Below, piece after piece: positions 9,296 to 19,202 of a DNA stretch of 64,000 nucleotides; positions within the stretch are counted from its first letter, which is position 1; each line of letters opens with the position of its first letter. Origin of the DNA: Vibrio ostreae (GTDB lineage Bacteria > Pseudomonadota > Gammaproteobacteria > Enterobacterales > Vibrionaceae); assembly GCF_019226825.1 (NCBI RefSeq), contig NZ_CP076642.1, positions 620,001 to 684,000 on the forward strand. Reading direction: 5' to 3'. Below the pieces are notes generated by a model that saw nothing but the letters and a program-made list of their open reading frames with translations, did no database searches and had not been told where the DNA came from. A program made the translations under genes and the position numbers.

Positions 9296-12200
9296 GTATC
9301 GATAACCACATTCTGGCTGCTTGTGCTGACAGCGTTACCTGCTAAATCGGTGGCCGTCGCCACCACCACATATGTACCATCCACCAACGGAGTCGCACTC
9401 AAGTCCAGGATCCAGTTGCCGCTGTCGTCTATCGAGATCTGGGTATCGCTTCCCTCGATATAAGTCGCTCCTCCGACCGTCACACTTAATGTCGTATCAT
9501 CGTCCAGGTCTATCGTACCGCTAAGGATCAGGCCGCTGTCATTAGTCATGAAGTCACCGGCGATACCCGAGTCGTCGCTGATACTGTCAAAGCTGACCGT
9601 TGTACCATTTCCATTGCCGTCCACCACCGTATCAATGACGACATTCTGACTGCTTGTGCTGACAGTGTTACCCGCTTCATCGGTCACCGTTGCCATCACA
9701 CTGTAAGTCCCATCTTCCAGCGGATTAACGGTCAGATCCAAGGTCCAGAGACCATCACCATCGATACTCAATTCAGGTGCAATGCCGTGTACATAGGTCG
9801 TGCCATCGACGGAGACACTCAGTGTGGTGTTATCATCCGGATCCACTGTTCCCGTCAGCAGCAATCGATTGTCATTGGTGATGAAATCACTAGAGTCTGA
9901 TCCCGTATCATCACTTATCGCATCAAAACTTACGGTATTACCGTTATCATTGGCATCCGCCTGCGTATCCACCGTCAGATGATCACTGCCGGTTGCCGAC
10001 TGATTGCCAGCCACATCAATCAGCACAGCGGTAATGGTGACGCCCTCTCCTTCTGCGGGAGCCGGAAATTCAGTGGTAATGCTACCATTGGAGATATCAG
10101 TCTCACTCAATACCAGGTCGCTGCTGTTAGTACCATCACTAACCTGAATTATATCTCCGACTGAAGAGCCCTCTGGTAACGTGATCACGACTTCAAGATT
10201 GCCATCAGTCAGCGCTGCCAATTCATCATTGTTCAGCCAAGCATCATTGTTTAGATCATCACTTATTGTGACTTGAGGAGCCGTGCCCAGATCGCCTGCG
10301 ACTGTGTCCACCACAATATCCTGCTGCGCACTAATATGATTACCTGCATTGCTGGTCACCGTTGCCGTAACAGGATACGTACCATCAGCCAGGTTGATAC
10401 CAGACACGTCCAGAGTCCAGTTCACCACTCCGCTGGCATCGGGTGTACTGTCCAGCGTCAGTTCCGGATCCGCTTCAGAGTAGATAGTGCCGTTAAAATC
10501 GACGGTCAGTGTATTATTGTCATCAAGATCGACGCTGCCGCTAATTTGCAAGGTGGTATCACTGGTCACGAAATCCCCATCGGTTCCACTGTCGTCAGTC
10601 ATACTGTCTATAGTGACCGAATATCCATCGTCGTCCGTATCGACGCCGGTATTGATGATCACATCTTGGTTTATATTGTCCGTATTGCCAGCGATATCGA
10701 CCACGGTGGCCACTACGGTGTAGGTGCCATCATCCAGCGGCGTTGAGGTAAGATCTAGCGTCCAGTTACCGGAAGAGTCAACGCTCAGTTCAGGGTCAAC
10801 ACCACGGATGTAAGTGGTATCGCCCACCGCTACACTAAGAATATTGCTGTCGTCCAGATCCACCCTACCGATAAAGCGCAGTGTGTTGTCACTGGTAATA
10901 AAATCTCCCTCTGTTCCGGTATCTTCGCTGATCGAATCCAGAGTCACGGTGTCACCGTCACCGTCATTATCAACCACGGTATCAATGACTAAATCTTGAC
11001 TCTCGGTACTGGCAGTATTACCTGCAGCGTCTGTCACAGTAGTGACAACGCTATAAGTGCCATCACTTAAAGGAGTAGCAGCCAGGTCTAAATACCAACG
11101 ACCGGAGTCGTCTACACTAAGCTCAGGGTCCGTACCCAGAACATAACTGTCACTGCCAACAGTGACACTCAGGGTATTCCCATCTTCAACATCCAGTACA
11201 CCACTCAGAACCGGTGTATTGTCATTAGTGATGAAATCTCCGGCAATCCCGCTGTCTTCAGTGATACTGTCAAATGTAACCGTGGTGCCGTTGCCATTGC
11301 TATCAATCAAAGTATCAATCACCACATCACGAGGAGAGGTACTGATAGTGTTCCCGGCCGCATCTGTCACCGTTGCCACGACCCCGTATGTGCCATCATT
11401 CATTTCATTGCTGGTCAGGTCCAGGATCCAGTTCCCTGAATCATCCACCGTCAACTCAGGATCAACCTCATTGACATACGTGGTATCCCCGACAGCCACA
11501 CTCAATGTATTGCCGTCATCCAGATCCACAGACCCGTGAAGTAATAGGGTATTATCATTGGTAACTAATTCATCAGTGATACCGCTGTCATTACTGATGG
11601 AATCGAAAGTGACGGTGGCACCATCAAAGTCGGTATCAAGCAGAGTATCCACACTCAGACTGTCACTACCCTGTGCCGACGTATTACCAGTCTGATCAAT
11701 AAGAACCGCACGGACAGTTAAACTGCTTCCTTCATCTGGCAGCGGATAAACCGTGCTGATATTACCTGCAACAATATCTTCATTCGTCAGGATAAAGTCG
11801 TTGGTGGTGTTACCATCGCTGACGCGGATGGTATCCCCCGCAATCGCACCATCAGGCAAAGTGATACTGACCTGCAGATTGCCGTCTTCGTTCGCAGCCA
11901 TTTCCTCGGCGTTGAGCCAACCATCATCATTCAGATCATCACTCAATATAACCACTGGTGCACTACCATCATCCCCTGCCATGGTATCCACCACAACATC
12001 CTGATGTACGCTGCTTTCATTACCTGCACTGCTGGTCACTGTCGCGGTTAATGGATAGGTACCATCAGTCAGCGTCGTCCCAGACACATCCAACGTCCAA
12101 CTTACCAGGCCATTCGCATCCGGCGCAGACCCTAGTACCAGTTCGCTGTCATTTTCGGTGTATGTGGTTCCGTTGAATGTGATGCTGAGGTCATTACCGT

Positions 12201-15200
12201 CATCAAGATCGACCGTCCCGCTGATCTGCAAGTTGGTGTCATTCGTGACAAAGTCACCTACCGTGCCGCTGTCATCACTGATGGCGGTAATAGCAACCGT
12301 AAAACCATCTTGATCAGAGTCGACACCGGTATTAATCACCACGTCCTGACTGACCGAACTGGCACTGTTGCCAGCCTCATCCGAGACCGTCGCCACTACG
12401 GTGTAACTACCATCATCGAGTGGCGTTGCGGTCAGATCCAATATCCAGTTACCGGCAGCATCTATCGACAGCTCTGGATCCACATCCTGAACATAAATCG
12501 TATCCCCGACTGAAACACTCAGCAGATTACCGTCATCAAGATCTACAGTCCCGGTCAACAGCAGCGTATTATCATCAGTAATAAAGTCACCTACCACACC
12601 ACTGTCAATGCTGATTGCATCAAACGTAACCGTGTTGCCGTCACCATCGGCGTCGATCACGGTGTCAATCACAACACTCTGAGGATTAGTACTGAATGAA
12701 TTCCCTGCCTCATCAGTAACGGTTGCGACCACAGTATAAGTGCCGTCGGCCAAAGCGCTGCTGGTCAGATCCAGTGTCCAGTTTCCAGACGCATCAATGC
12801 TCAGTTCAGGATCCACTCCATGTACGTAATCTGTACCGTCAACATTAACACTGAGCACATTGTCATCATTGACATCGACTGTTCCCTGTAAAATTAAGGT
12901 ATTATCACTGGTGATGAAATTCCCGGGTAACCCCGTATCGTCACTGATAGCATCAAAGGTCACCGTCTGACCATCCCCGTTACCATCGATCGTGGTATCG
13001 ATGACCAGTGGCTGACTGATAGTACGAGCAATGTTGCCGGCGTCATCGGTAACCAGTGCAGTCACTGAATAGGTACCGTCATCTAATGCCAATGCACTGA
13101 GGTCCAGTGTCCAGTTACCATTGCTGTCCGTGGTGAGTTCCGAATCCACGCCTTGCACATAGGTATTGTCACCGACGATAACACTCAGCGTGTTATCATC
13201 ATCGGTATCCACGGCGCCATGCAATTGTAACTCGACATCATTAGTTATGAAGTCACCCTCAATACCGCTGTCTTCACTGATCCTGTCAAAGGTAACCGTT
13301 GTACCATCTCCATCACCATCAATCGCAGTATCGATAGTCACTGTCTGACTGCTTGTACTGAAAGAATTACCGGCCATATCAGTGACCGATGCCACAACAC
13401 GATAATCTCCATCGCTTAATGGCACTTCACTGAGATCAAGGACCCATTGCCCGTCAGAATCAACCACTAGCTCAAGATCGTCTCCATAGATATATGTGCG
13501 CTCTCCAACGCTGACACTTAATCTGTTGCCATCCTCAAGATCCACCGTTCCGGTAAGAAGCAAGGTATTATCATTGGTGATGAAATCACCGGTGACTCCA
13601 CTATCTTCGCTGATTGCCTCGAAAGTGACCATGCTTCCATTAGCATTGGTGTCTATTTGCGTATCCACCACGACTTGCTGAGCCAGAGTCTCGGAAGTAT
13701 TGCCGGCGGCATCCGCCACCGTCGCCACAACGGTGTAATTACCATCGTTCAGAGCTGTGCTGGACAGGTCCAGGCTCCAGTTACCGCTATCATCCACACT
13801 CAGCTCTGGGCTCGCACCGTGTGTATATGTGGTGTCACCGACTCTTACACTCAGTGTCGTCCCATCTTCAGGGTCAATGCTGCCATTAAACACCAATCTA
13901 TTATCGCTGGTGATGAAATCACCGGTGGTTCCAGTGTCGGCGCTAATACTGTCAAACGTCACCGTCTGTCCGTCGCCATCCCCATCTGCCAGTGTATCCA
14001 AAGTCACGCTATCGCTGCCCGGCGCCGATGTATTGCCAGCCTGATCAATGAGTACTGCGGTGACCGTGAGACTGCCTCCCTCTTCTGGCAACGGGTAGCT
14101 GGCACTGATGCTGCCGCTGGTAATATCCTGCTCGGTCAGGCTAACAGTACTCGTATTCGTGCCGTCAGTCAGCTCAATCGTATCACCTGCCACAGCCCCG
14201 TCAGGAATATTGATCGTCACCGTTACGCCGATGTCGTTTAGAGCAGCCTGTTCATCGGCATTGATCCAGCCGTCATCATTCACATCCGCATCGAGTATCA
14301 CTTGCGGAGCACTGCCGTCAGTACCCGCGACAGAATCGATAATCACATCCTGATAAGCGTGAATCTGGTTCCCGGCGCTACTGGTGACCGTTGCGGTAAT
14401 GGAATAAGTTCCGTCAGCTAAGCTGGTATCAGATACATCCAGAGACCAGCCGACCACGCCGTTGGCATCCGGTACAGGGGCAAGTACGAGTTGGGTATCG
14501 GCTTCTGTGTAGGTCACCCCATTGAATGTCACACTCAGCGCATTATTGTCATCAACATCAACCGTCCCAGAAATCACTAATGTATTATCACTAGTGATAA
14601 AGTCTCCTACAGCACCGGTATCCTCGCTGACCCCATTAATACTGACAGTAAATCCATCTTCGTCACCATCCACTCCGGTATACACAATAACGGTCTGAAT
14701 CGCACTACTTGCGGTATTACCTGCTACATCGGTAACGGTCGCAATCACATCGTGCTGTCCGTCATCCAGCGGCGTCGCACTCAGGTCCAGGCTCCAACTT
14801 CCGTTCGCATCAATACTAAGTTCAGGATCGCGACCAAACTGATAGGTCACTTCGCCCACATTGACACTTAAAGTATTATCGTCATCAAGATCGACCCTGC
14901 CGCTCAGCACCAGTGTGTTGTCTGAAGTGATGAAATCGCCTGACGTCCCTGTATCCTGGCTGATGGCGTCAAAAGTCACCGTATTACCGTCACTATTGTT
15001 ATCAATTACCGTATCGATAAGGACAGTCTGAGCGGGGGCCGATGCCGTATTACCGGCCGCATCGGTGACCGTTGCGACCACACTGTAATTACCATCGTCC
15101 AGTGGCGAAGCGCTCAAGTCCAACCGCCAGTTACCGTCCTCATCGACCTCCAGTTCCGCATCGTCACCCTGGACATAAGTCGTATCACCGACGGTAACAC

Positions 15201-17757
15201 TCAGCGTATTACCATCAGTGCTATCCAACGTACCGCGCAACTGCAGGGTGTTATCAGAGGTAATAAAATCCCCATCAACTCCCGTATCCTCACTGATGGC
15301 ATCAAAACTCACGGTATTGCCGTCGCTATTCGTATCAACCGTGGTATCAATCACCACCTGTGATCCTTGAGTACTGATCGTATTACCGGCTTGGTCCGTC
15401 ACCGTCGCGACCAGATTATACGTACCGTCCTCAAGCGGCGTGTTACTCAAATCTAAGCTCCAGTTGCCACTGTCATCCACACTTAATTCAGGATCAGCAC
15501 CCTGTACATAGGTGGTTTCGTTCACCGTCACACTGAGGGTGGTGCTATCGTCCGTGTCCAGGGTACCGTTAAAGACCAGAGTGTTATCGTTGGTTATGAA
15601 ATCTCCATCCATACCGGTGTCATTACTGATACTGTCAAACGTGACCGTATGTCCATCCACATCACCATCTATCAGGGAATCAACGGTCACCGAATCCGTA
15701 CCTGTTGCCGATACATTACCGACCTGGTCGACCAGCTCCGCGCTGATTTCAAGAGTCTCTCCCTGAATAGGTACCAGGTAGTCGGCCGTAATACTGCCGT
15801 TCACGATATCTTGCTCAGTTAAGGTTATTAGTTGGGTATCATTGCCATCTGTGAGTCGGATACTATCTCCGGACACGGCGCCTACGGGTAAAGTTACGTC
15901 GACCTGTAAACTGAAACTCCCATTCGCCTCCATTTCAGCGCTATTGAGCCAGCCATCATCGTTAAGATCCGCATTAATGCTGACCAAAGGCGCACTGCCA
16001 TTAGCACCGGACAACGTATCAATCATGATTTCCTGCTCGGCATGAATTTGATTGCCCTGACTGTTTGTGACCGTAGCCGAGACCGGATACGTCCCGTCTG
16101 CTAACGTGATCGCGGAAACGTCCAGTGCCCAGACGACGCTCCCATCAGCATCAGGCAGCGCATCGATGACCAACTCAGGATCATTCTCGGTATAAGTCAC
16201 TCCGTTAAAAGTTACGCTGAGCGTGGTATCGTCATCCAAGTCCAAAGTACCAGTAATTACAATAGTGTTATCACTGGTAATAAAATCATCCGCAGTGCCG
16301 GTATCATCACTAATCCCATCGATACTGACCATGAAGCTGCCTTCATCGGCATTGACATCGGTATCGATCATCACATTCTGCGCATCGGTACTAAAACTAT
16401 TCCCCGCAGCGTCGCTGACTGTCGCAACCACTGGATAAGTGCCGTCATCCAATGCGTTCGCACTCAGGTCCAGAGTCCAGTTGCCATTCTGATCAATGCT
16501 CAGTTCCGGAGAGCTCCCCTGCTGGTAAGTCGTCTCTCCCACTGTCACTGATAGCTGGTTGCCATCTGCAGAATCGACGGTTCCGGTAAACAACAGCGTG
16601 TTATCACTGGTCACAAAGTCATCCGCGGTGTCAGAATCATCACTGATTGCATCAAAGGACACCATCACACCATCACCATCCGAATCCAGTGTGGTATCGA
16701 CGGTGAGACTGCCACTGTGTGAAGCAGACATATTACCGTCAGAATCAATCAATACTGCCATCAGTTCCAGCGTTTCACCTTCAACGGGTAATGGATATAA
16801 AACGGTAATACTGCCATTCGCAATATCGTCCGCGGTCAGCGTAATCTCCTGACTGATCGTACCGTCATCAAGCTGAACAATATCACCTGCCACCGCTTCT
16901 TCGGGTAACATCACAGTGACATCAATCGCTCCATTTACGTTCGCCGCCATTTCATCAGCATTAAGCCACCCGTCGTCATTAAGATCGTCTGGCATAATTA
17001 CTTGCGGAGCAGGCATATCAACCATTATTGTGCCGGTGACTGTATTACTCTCGCCATCAGGCTGCGTCACCGTAACCGTGATTTCAGTCTCGCCGTTAGG
17101 TAACGCTGGTAAGGTGCCTTCATCCAGCGTCCAAGTGCCATCGCCATTATTGGTGGCTGGATACTCATTATCATCGACCATCACCGTTACTGATGCTTGC
17201 GGGTCATTAACCTGACCGGTCAACTGCGGAGAAGAGCTCTGCACTTCGACCGGGTCAAAAGTCACTGCGGGTGACGGCTCAAAATCGGAACCAGAATTTG
17301 AGTCCGAGTCAGAATCTGAATCAGAATCCGAACCTCCACCTCCAGAGATGGCAGCCGCCGCAAGACCAACGCCTCCAACGCCAGCTAAAATCCACCACCA
17401 GCTCACTCCTTCGGCAGCCATCGCTGCAGCTGGTTCTGTCAGGTTAATTTCAGCGAAAGAAAATTCTGCAGACAACGATTCCTGTTGGCCCAGCCAAAGC
17501 ACGCCGTTATCATCTTTAATCACCAACTCATTTCTCGCGTCGCCAGATGCCAGAAAAAAGCCCTGGATGACAATATTCTCGCCAGCAGCGGTAGTGAGCA
17601 GTAAATCGTTTCCCTGTCTGGCGGCCTGGAACGCACCGTCAAAATCGGATTCTAAAATAAAAACTTTACCAGTCGGATTCGTCATTTCCTCACCAGAAAG
17701 CGATGAAGAAATACCGGATTGCTTATCAACTACATTTATTTTTTCAAAATTCGACAT
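8308..17757 (-). CDS. Giant Ig-like/RTX adhesin, N-terminal part (split by an apparent frameshift)
   Basis: I start the gene at the ATG at 17757, preceded by GGTGAG at a suitable spacing; a GTG three codons earlier is less likely. Residues 1 to about 110 resemble the BapA prefix-like domain of type I-secreted adhesins. A hydrophobic WWWILAGVGG segment, a glycine hinge and an acidic Ser-Asp run (DSDSDSDSDSNSGSD) follow. The rest is about 25 Ig-like domains of roughly 110 residues, alternating two types, with Asp-rich linkers (DxDxDG-like) that probably bind calcium. The frame ends at 8308 in AAT AAC CGA TGA. Deleting one A gives AAT ACC GAT GAC, which reads on into the C-terminal part. The full protein would be about 5,840 residues with the duplication kept, or 5,527 with it collapsed. 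Together with the OmpA-family gene 72 bp upstream it probably forms an operon. No type I transporter genes lie in the window. Confidence 0.85.
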   Translation of the reverse strand: MSNFEKINVVDKQSGISSSLSGEEMTNPTGKVFILESDFDGAFQAARQGNDLLLTTAAGENIVIQGFFLASGDARNELVIKDDNGVLWLGQQESLSAEFSFAEINLTEPAAAMAAEGVSWWWILAGVGGVGLAAAAISGGGGSDSDSDSDSDSNSGSDFEPSPAVTFDPVEVQSSSPQLTGQVNDPQASVTVMVDDNEYPATNNGDGTWTLDEGTLPALPNGETEITVTVTQPDGESNTVTGTIMVDMPAPQVIMPDDLNDDGWLNADEMAANVNGAIDVTVMLPEEAVAGDIVQLDDGTISQEITLTADDIANGSITVLYPLPVEGETLELMAVLIDSDGNMSASHSGSLTVDTTLDSDGDGVMVSFDAISDDSDTADDFVTSDNTLLFTGTVDSADGNQLSVTVGETTYQQGSSPELSIDQNGNWTLDLSANALDDGTYPVVATVSDAAGNSFSTDAQNVMIDTDVNADEGSFMVSIDGISDDTGTADDFITSDNTIVITGTLDLDDDTTLSVTFNGVTYTENDPELVIDALPDADGSVVWALDVSAITLADGTYPVSATVTNSQGNQIHAEQEIMIDTLSGANGSAPLVSINADLNDDGWLNSAEMEANGSFSLQVDVTLPVGAVSGDSIRLTDGNDTQLITLTEQDIVNGSITADYLVPIQGETLEISAELVDQVGNVSATGTDSVTVDSLIDGDVDGHTVTFDSISNDTGMDGDFITNDNTLVFNGTLDTDDSTTLSVTVNETTYVQGADPELSVDDSGNWSLDLSNTPLEDGTYNLVATVTDQAGNTISTQGSQVVIDTTVDTNSDGNTVSFDAISEDTGVDGDFITSDNTLQLRGTLDSTDGNTLSVTVGDTTYVQGDDAELEVDEDGNWRLDLSASPLDDGNYSVVATVTDAAGNTASAPAQTVLIDTVIDNNSDGNTVTFDAISQDTGTSGDFITSDNTLVLSGRVDLDDDNTLSVNVGEVTYQFGRDPELSIDANGSWSLDLSATPLDDGQHDVIATVTDVAGNTASSAIQTVIVYTGVDGDEDGFTVSINGVSEDTGAVGDFITSDNTLVISGTVDVDDNNALSVTFNGVTYTEADTQLVLAPVPDANGVVGWSLDVSDTSLADGTYSITATVTSSAGNQIHAYQDVIIDSVAGTDGSAPQVILDADVNDDGWINADEQAALNDIGVTVTINIPDGAVAGDTIELTDGTNTSTVSLTEQDITSGSISASYPLPEEGGSLTVTAVLIDQAGNTSAPGSDSVTLDTLADGDGDGQTVTFDSISADTGTTGDFITSDNRLVFNGSIDPEDGTTLSVRVGDTTYTHGASPELSVDDSGNWSLDLSSTALNDGNYTVVATVADAAGNTSETLAQQVVVDTQIDTNANGSMVTFEAISEDSGVTGDFITNDNTLLLTGTVDLEDGNRLSVSVGERTYIYGDDLELVVDSDGQWVLDLSEVPLSDGDYRVVASVTDMAGNSFSTSSQTVTIDTAIDGDGDGTTVTFDRISEDSGIEGDFITNDVELQLHGAVDTDDDNTLSVIVGDNTYVQGVDSELTTDSNGNWTLDLSALALDDGTYSVTALVTDDAGNIARTISQPLVIDTTIDGNGDGQTVTFDAISDDTGLPGNFITSDNTLILQGTVDVNDDNVLSVNVDGTDYVHGVDPELSIDASGNWTLDLTSSALADGTYTVVATVTDEAGNSFSTNPQSVVIDTVIDADGDGNTVTFDAISIDSGVVGDFITDDNTLLLTGTVDLDDGNLLSVSVGDTIYVQDVDPELSIDAAGNWILDLTATPLDDGSYTVVATVSDEAGNSASSVSQDVVINTGVDSDQDGFTVAITAISDDSGTVGDFVTNDTNLQISGTVDLDDGNDLSITFNGTTYTENDSELVLGSAPDANGLVSWTLDVSGTTLTDGTYPLTATVTSSAGNESSVHQDVVVDTMAGDDGSAPVVILSDDLNDDGWLNAEEMAANEDGNLQVSITLPDGAIAGDTIRVSDGNTTNDFILTNEDIVAGNISTVYPLPDEGSSLTVRAVLIDQTGNTSAQGSDSLSVDTLLDTDFDGATVTFDSISNDSGITDELVTNDNTLLLHGSVDLDDGNTLSVAVGDTTYVNEVDPELTVDDSGNWILDLTSNEMNDGTYGVVATVTDAAGNTISTSPRDVVIDTLIDSNGNGTTVTFDSITEDSGIAGDFITNDNTPVLSGVLDVEDGNTLSVTVGSDSYVLGTDPELSVDDSGRWYLDLAATPLSDGTYSVVTTVTDAAGNTASTESQDLVIDTVVDNDGDGDTVTLDSISEDTGTEGDFITSDNTLRFIGRVDLDDSNILSVAVGDTTYIRGVDPELSVDSSGNWTLDLTSTPLDDGTYTVVATVVDIAGNTDNINQDVIINTGVDTDDDGYSVTIDSMTDDSGTDGDFVTSDTTLQISGSVDLDDNNTLTVDFNGTIYSEADPELTLDSTPDASGVVNWTLDVSGINLADGTYPVTATVTSNAGNHISAQQDIVVDTVAGDLGTAPQVTISDDLNNDAWLNNDELAALTDGNLEVVITLPEGSSVGDIIQVSDGTNSSDLVLSETDISNGSITTEFPAPAEGEGVTITAVLIDVAGNQSATGSDHLTVDTQADANDNGNTVSFDAISDDTGSDSSDFITNDNRLLLTGTVDPDDNTTLSVSVDGTTYVHGIAPELSIDGDGLWTLDLTVNPLEDGTYSVMATVTDEAGNTVSTSSQNVVIDTVVDGNGNGTTVSFDSISDDSGIAGDFMTNDSGLILSGTIDLDDDTTLSVTVGGATYIEGSDTQISIDDSGNWILDLSATPLVDGTYVVVATATDLAGNAVSTSSQNVVIDTVAGNDGSAPQVTITDDSNDDGWLNGEESAANADGDLEVSIDLPAGAAAGDTLQVTDGTTSTDIVLSAADISSGSVSAGFAVPAEGSSVTVSAVLIDQAGNTSATGSDTLTVDTVTGNDGSAPQVTITDDSNDDGWLNGEESAANADGDLDVTVSIPAGAAAGDTLQVTDGTTSTDIVLSAADISSGSVSAGFAVPADGSGVTVSAVLIDQAGNTSAAGSDSVTVDTVTGNDGSAPQVTITDDSNDDGWLNGEESAVNADGDLEVSIDLPAGAAAGDTLQVTDGTTSTDIVLSAADISSGSVSAGFAVPAEGSSVTVSAVLIDQAGNNR

Positions 17758-17829
17758 AATACTCACCCACTAACCGTTACTAACGCTTTGTTATTATTAA
17801 ATTCGTTAATTTAAATAGTTTCGATATAT

Positions 17830-18645
17830 TCAGAGTTGCTCAGTTACGATAACTTCGACTCGTCTATTTGGTTTTAAGCAGCCAATAACATCCGAAGTCC
17901 GCTCACTGCCTTGACATTGAACAATCGGATCATCTGCGCCTCTAGCCTGGGTTGAAATAGACTGAATAGGAATCGAATGAGCGCTGAGATACTGTTTAAC
18001 TGTCTCAGCTCTTCGCGCTGAAAGTCGCATGTTGTATTGGCTGGCACCGATATAGTCGGTGTACCCGACTAAGGTGATGACCGGATTCTGATAATCGCTG
18101 CTAAGCGTCGCAACCAGTTTGTCCAGAGATAATTTTCCAGCCTCAGTCAGTTGGAACTGATTAAATTCGAATTCTACATCGACGGTAACAGGATTGGTTT
18201 TTGAAGAAGTTTGACTAACATTGGCAGAGGATTGAGGTGTCAACGCCGCGTTGAACAGACGTTCGCAAACATCGCGTCGCCACTGCGTTGCCCTAATTTG
18301 ATGCTGAGGAGAGAATATAATTTTATACTGGCAGACTATGTGGTTATTATTAGTTTCCAGCGGAACAATAATATTATATTCCCACTCATAGCGACTGGTC
18401 AGTGTATCTATGTTGACTGGCTCGCCGAGCAGTTTTTTAACCTCCGAAATCTGCTGACCCGACTGCAGTTCATTCAATTGATTGAGGTCAATCTCAATAC
18501 CTTGACGAACAACCGTCTGATTGAGAGTGGTAACATTGGTTGTGAAGTCCAGATACTGTGTATCATCCTGACTATAAGCAACAGGACAATAGAACACCAC
18601 CACAACTGCCCACAGGTCGACGCCGCATTGCTTGATCAAACGCAT
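17830..18645 (-). CDS. OmpA-family envelope protein with BamE-like N-terminal region
   Basis: The 271-residue product has a signal peptide ending near PVAYS-QDD. Next comes a segment with the SmpA/BamE-like motif LQSGQQISEVKKLLGEP, then a C-terminal OmpA-like peptidoglycan-binding domain (LVGYTDYIGASQYNMRLSARR, RRVEVIV). I chose the ATG at 18645 because AAAAGGA lies 8 bases upstream. An ATG three codons earlier overlaps that ribosome binding site. The stop lies 72 bp before the adhesin start on the same strand, so the two are probably co-transcribed. The likely role is anchoring an envelope structure to peptidoglycan in the periplasm or outer membrane. A link to adhesin export or retention is inferred from position only. 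Confidence 0.85.
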   Translation of the reverse strand: MRLIKQCGVDLWAVVVVFYCPVAYSQDDTQYLDFTTNVTTLNQTVVRQGIEIDLNQLNELQSGQQISEVKKLLGEPVNIDTLTSRYEWEYNIIVPLETNNNHIVCQYKIIFSPQHQIRATQWRRDVCERLFNAALTPQSSANVSQTSSKTNPVTVDVEFEFNQFQLTEAGKLSLDKLVATLSSDYQNPVITLVGYTDYIGASQYNMRLSARRAETVKQYLSAHSIPIQSISTQARGADDPIVQCQGSERTSDVIGCLKPNRRVEVIVTEQL

Positions 18646-18721
18646 GAAAACCATCCTTTTTAAGCCATTTTCTGCAAAGCGGGCATAGTAATTTTTATTT
18701 GCCTTGCAAAAGGTCCATCTT

Positions 18722-18754
18722 TAATTTAACCTTACTAACAACATGGTTAAATTA
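18722..18754. promoter_or_regulatory. Perfect 10-bp inverted repeat upstream of the OmpA-adhesin unit
   Basis: TAATTTAACC at 18722-18731 pairs with GGTTAAATTA at 18745-18754, with a 13-base spacer. It lies about 80-110 bp upstream of the OmpA-family start, where an operator would be expected. The binding protein is unknown. Confidence 0.5.
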
Positions 18755-18763
18755 TTTTATAAT

Positions 18764-18789
18764 GGTGACAAATATAAACGCTTGTCACC
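18764..18789. promoter_or_regulatory. Perfect 8-bp inverted repeat, GGTGACAA-N10-TTGTCACC
   Basis: The arms are 18764-18771 and 18782-18789. It lies 10 bases from the previous inverted repeat and about 120-145 bp upstream of the OmpA-family start. This is a candidate dimeric regulator site; I do not recognise the regulator. Confidence 0.5.
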
Positions 18790-18844
18790 CAGCCTGCGTT
18801 GTTACTTTAGAAACCGTTAATGTAAAAATAATACAATACGTGGC

Positions 18845-18890
18845 ATATGCAATTTATTGACCTGGCGATATGCAATTTATTGACCTGGCG
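18845..18890. repeat. 23-bp tandem repeat, two perfect copies and a decayed third
   Basis: Bases 18845-18867 are repeated exactly at 18868-18890. A third partial copy starts at 18891 (ATATGAAATTTCGTGACG) with several changes. Each copy contains TTGACC. It may be a short duplication or spaced binding sites. Confidence 0.85.
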
Positions 18891-18960
18891 ATATGAAATT
18901 TCGTGACGTAGATCTAAGACTTTCTGAAACAACACCTTTAATCGTACATCGTTCGCTGAA

Positions 18961-18988
18961 TGCTGATTTTTTTGTTAAAAAATCAGCA
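18961..18988. other. 12-bp perfect AT-rich hairpin
   Basis: TGCTGATTTTTT (18961-18972) pairs with AAAAAATCAGCA (18977-18988) around a 4-base loop. The GC pairs lie at the base of the stem and the A/T runs at the top, unlike a normal intrinsic terminator, so the role is unclear. Confidence 0.5.
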
Positions 18989-19202
18989 TGTTAAAAAATG
19001 CATACCATTTCACTCTTTCAAAAATCACATCTCAGACTCCTAGCCTTTTACTTGGCAAATCATAACGTTAATCCACTCTGTCTGAACTGACAAAGACAAT
19101 CCGCCAGCGCCCCTGCAGTAGTAACAAATTTTTCAATCAACACTTGAGGTTAACCTAAGGGAATACCTTATTCTGACGGGAGTATTTTACGGAGAGCTAA
19201 CC

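Larger units (their letters stand above)
18646..19202. other. Long divergent intergenic region with repeats and inverted repeats
   Basis: This stretch separates the OmpA-adhesin unit (minus) from the cytochrome gene (plus) and holds no gene. It carries two perfect inverted repeats (18722-18754 and 18764-18789), a 23-bp tandem repeat (18845-18890) and a 12-bp AT-rich hairpin (18961-18988), each listed separately. Confidence 0.6.

Noticed and set aside
3481-9463. Very long open frames on the plus strand opposite the adhesin repeats (up to about 890 codons)
   Set aside because: They arise because the repeat's biased codons leave no stops in one antisense frame. The sequence is repetitive and Ser/Leu/Pro-rich, and there is no ribosome binding site or separate conservation signal.
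17560-17600. TAAG motif (LTTAAGENI) as a LapG-type cleavage site in the adhesin N-terminus
   Set aside because: It lies on a strand of the BapA prefix-like domain, where a related L.ADGE.I motif is expected, and no LapG/LapD genes are in the window. It is probably coincidence.
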